From positions 4,004,001-4,068,000 of the forward strand of contig NZ_CP083376.1 of NCBI RefSeq assembly GCF_020042665.1: a stretch of DNA of 64,000 nucleotides, given 5' to 3'. Shown here piece after piece: positions 62,375-64,000 of this stretch. The DNA comes from Pseudoxanthomonas sp. X-1 (GTDB lineage: Bacteria > Pseudomonadota > Gammaproteobacteria > Xanthomonadales > Xanthomonadaceae). Numbering within the stretch: position 1 is the stretch's first letter; each line of letters opens with the position of its first letter. A program made the translations under genes and the position numbers. The notes beneath the pieces were generated by a model. The model saw only the letters and a program-made list of their open reading frames with translations. It did no database searches and was not told where the DNA came from.

Positions 62375-62806
62375 TCAGTCCCAGTCACGTGCGGTCCGGT
62401 TGCGCTTGATCTGGCCACGGGTCTTCTTCTCATCCAGCCGGCGCAGCTTGGAGGCGCGGCTCGGTCGGGTCGCCACGCGGGCCTTGGGCACCGACAGGCT
62501 GGCGGCAATGATGTCGGCCAGGCGCTCGCGCGCATCCTGGCGGTTGCGGTCCTGGGTACGGAAGCGCTGCGCGTCGATCACCAGCACGCCCTCGTCGGTC
62601 AGGCGCCGGTCGCGGCGCGCCAGCAGGCGGCTGCGCAGGGCCTCGGGCAGCGACGGCGAGCCGGCCACGTCGAAACGCAGCTCGACCGCGCTGGAGACCT
62701 TGTTGACGTTCTGCCCGCCGGCGCCGCTGGCGCGCACGAAGCGCTCGATCAGTTCCTCGTCGGGGATCGAGAGCGCAGGGGTGATCTGGAGGGAACCGGC
62801 CGGCAT
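62375..62806 (-). CDS. arfB: Alternative ribosome-rescue factor / peptidyl-tRNA hydrolase ArfB
   Basis: 143 residues, standard length. Residues 30-32 are the catalytic GGQ in SGAGGQNVNKVSSA. The C-terminal tail is basic (ATRPSRASKLRRLDEKKTRG, then QIKRNRTARDWD) and binds the mRNA entry channel of the stalled ribosome. The protein frees ribosomes stalled without a stop codon. No clear ribosome site before the ATG at 62806. Also called YaeJ. Confidence 0.95.
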   Translation of the reverse strand: MPAGSLQITPALSIPDEELIERFVRASGAGGQNVNKVSSAVELRFDVAGSPSLPEALRSRLLARRDRRLTDEGVLVIDAQRFRTQDRNRQDARERLADIIAASLSVPKARVATRPSRASKLRRLDEKKTRGQIKRNRTARDWD

Positions 62807-63041
62807 GTCGGCGATTGTAGGCCAAGGCGATGACACGCCGTGCGCGGGCGCATCGCGTGCACCGGCGACCACGGCGGTCCTGAACCCCGCCCCGGGCACG
62901 CACCTGACGAGTCTGTCATCGGGCTTTGCGGCGCGCGCGAACCCACGCAGAATCGCCGCCTTCGCTTAGTGAAATTTTTACACGCACCCCGCGTCGGCTC
63001 GGCACCATCGCCGGTCACGTTGCGCGCCTTTCGAGATCCAC

Positions 63042-63782
63042 ATGCCACGTCGTCGATTCACGTCCGTCCTGTTGTTGCTGTCCCTGCTGGCGGCGGTCTG
63101 CGCGCCCGCGCTGGCCCGCGTGCCGACCGACGAGGAGATCGACCGACTGCTGGCCGCCTCGCGCGCGCAGAGCATGCTGGCGGCCATCCAGCCCCAGGTC
63201 GAGGCGATGCAGCGGGAGCAGTTCGCCCAGCTCACCCAGGGCAAGACGCTGACCCCGCAGCAGCAGGCCGAGATCCAGCAGATCCAGGCCAGGACCTCGG
63301 AAATCGTGCGCCAGTCGCTGGCCTGGGAGCAGATGCGCCCGGTCTACCTGGACGTGTACCGCAAGACCTTCGACGACGACGACGTCAAGGCGATGACCAA
63401 GTTCTACGAGAGCAAGGCCGGCCAGCGCCTGCTGGACCGCACGCCGACGATGATGCAGAGCCTGATGGTGGGCATCCAGCAGAAGATGATCCCGCAGCTC
63501 GAAGCGCTGCAGGCCGAGGTCAAGACGGTCTCGGCCGAGCCCATGCCCGCCCCGCCGGTGTCCCCGCCGGAAGAGCGCCGCAAGCCGGTGACGACCAGCA
63601 GCACCCGCAAGAAGGCCACTTCGAGCAGCAAGAAGTCGAGCACCAAGTCGAGCACGAAGAAGTCCAGTTCCAGCAAGTCGAGCAGCGGCAAGTCCGGCTC
63701 GACCAAGGCCAGCACCACCAAGAAGGCCACCACCAGCAAGACCCCGGCCAAGAAGACCACCACGACCAAGAAGGCCTCGTAG
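63042..63782 (+). CDS. DUF2059-domain secreted protein with Lys/Ser/Thr-rich tail
   Basis: 246 residues. Signal peptide (SVLLLLSLLAAVCAPALA, cleavage about residue 25). A DUF2059 domain runs to about residue 160 (PTDEEIDRLLAASRAQSMLA, then FYESKAGQRLLDRTP). From about residue 170 the tail is almost only Ser, Lys and Thr with some Ala and Gly (KKSSTKSSTKKSSSSKSSSG), likely disordered and positively charged. The function of DUF2059 is unknown. Unusual base use in the tail follows from the composition. Confidence 0.85.
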   Translation: MPRRRFTSVLLLLSLLAAVCAPALARVPTDEEIDRLLAASRAQSMLAAIQPQVEAMQREQFAQLTQGKTLTPQQQAEIQQIQARTSEIVRQSLAWEQMRPVYLDVYRKTFDDDDVKAMTKFYESKAGQRLLDRTPTMMQSLMVGIQQKMIPQLEALQAEVKTVSAEPMPAPPVSPPEERRKPVTTSSTRKKATSSSKKSSTKSSTKKSSSSKSSSGKSGSTKASTTKKATTSKTPAKKTTTTKKAS

Positions 63783-63929
63783 CGCGGCGGCCGGTGCAGG
63801 GCGCGGCCCTGACGCCTGGATATCCGACACCGTGCCGGCAGCCGCAGCCGCAAAGCCTCGCGCCGTTCCCGGCACGCAGACGAAGCAGGACTACCAGCAG
63901 CCCCTTCGTCCCCACCGAAGTCGAGAACG

Positions 63930-63985
63930 GCCCCTCCCCTTTCGCGAAGCGAAGGGGGAGGTTGGGAGGGGGTGCTTTTGCTTTT
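63930..63985. repeat. Intergenic repeat CCCCTTTCGCGAAGCGAAGG family
   Basis: Contains CCCCTTTCG and CGAAGGGG arms and the GGGGGAGGTTGGGAGGGG motif that also occurs near 15436-15456. Dispersed repeat at the window edge. Confidence 0.6.
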
Positions 63986-64000
63986 GACTTCCCCGCGAAG

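Noticed and set aside
1-64000. CRISPR arrays, tRNA or rRNA genes
   Set aside because: I found no repeat-spacer pattern and no cloverleaf or rRNA signature while reading; a dedicated search (tRNAscan-SE, Infernal, CRISPR finder) would be decisive.

Overview
The window is 64 kb of GC-rich chromosome from a gammaproteobacterium. It most likely belongs to the Xanthomonadaceae: the genes resemble those of Xanthomonas, Stenotrophomonas and Pseudoxanthomonas (secreted GH92 mannosidase, many TonB-dependent receptors, a YqjH/YqjI-type pair, a lone aceE, citrate uptake genes beside a TctDE-like pair, short palindromic intergenic repeats). The genus is inference. I see no rRNA, tRNA or CRISPR array. Base composition drops in two places, 1-420 and about 8150-10310, which look like accessory DNA.

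Layout. 0.4-1.1 kb: two small proteins, one of them histone H1-like. 1.2-7.5 kb: two LysR regulators facing short-chain dehydrogenases, an NTF2-like protein, an MFS exporter and a small membrane protein. 7.5-10.3 kb: a decayed REP-associated transposase bounded by inverted repeats, then an AT-richer island with a GIY-YIG-like protein, a membrane protein and a small coiled-coil protein. 10.4-15.3 kb: aceE, then a PadR (YqjI-like), a short Fur-like protein and a siderophore-interacting ferric reductase (YqjH-like). 15.7-24.1 kb: GH92 mannosidase, a serine beta-lactamase-family hydrolase, and a divergent YtrA-type GntR plus ABC operon; two matching operator palindromes sit in that divergent region.

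24.3-32.1 kb is the highlight: a lasso peptide (RiPP) locus. A GntR-type regulator is followed by a 46-residue precursor whose predicted core GSVGANEPIGGHPGPGISEE has Gly1 and Glu7. This predicts a seven-residue macrolactam ring like the xanthomonins. Then come the leader peptidase (B) and lasso cyclase (C). Facing them are an AtxE2-like isopeptidase and a TonB-dependent receptor. No dedicated exporter gene is present. 32.2-33.3 kb: two paralogous XRE regulators behind a shared CTACG-N5-CGTAG operator motif.

33.4-44.3 kb: a His-rich hypothetical protein, malic enzyme (maeB), C4-dicarboxylate transporter (dctA), a hybrid sensor kinase with a NarL/LuxR-type response regulator, and an OpgB-like phosphoglycerol transferase. 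44.3-51.1 kb: a MipA/OmpV-like protein, then a tricarboxylate module made of a periplasmic binding protein, TctE/TctD-like two-component pair, an OprP-type porin and a CitMHS transporter. 51.3-61.7 kb: acetoacetyl-CoA reductase, M3 dipeptidyl carboxypeptidase, a cyanophycinase/isoaspartyl-peptidase fusion, and a FecI-FecR-TonB receptor operon. 61.8-63.8 kb: acyltransferase, ArfB ribosome-rescue hydrolase and a DUF2059 protein with a Lys/Thr/Ser-rich tail.
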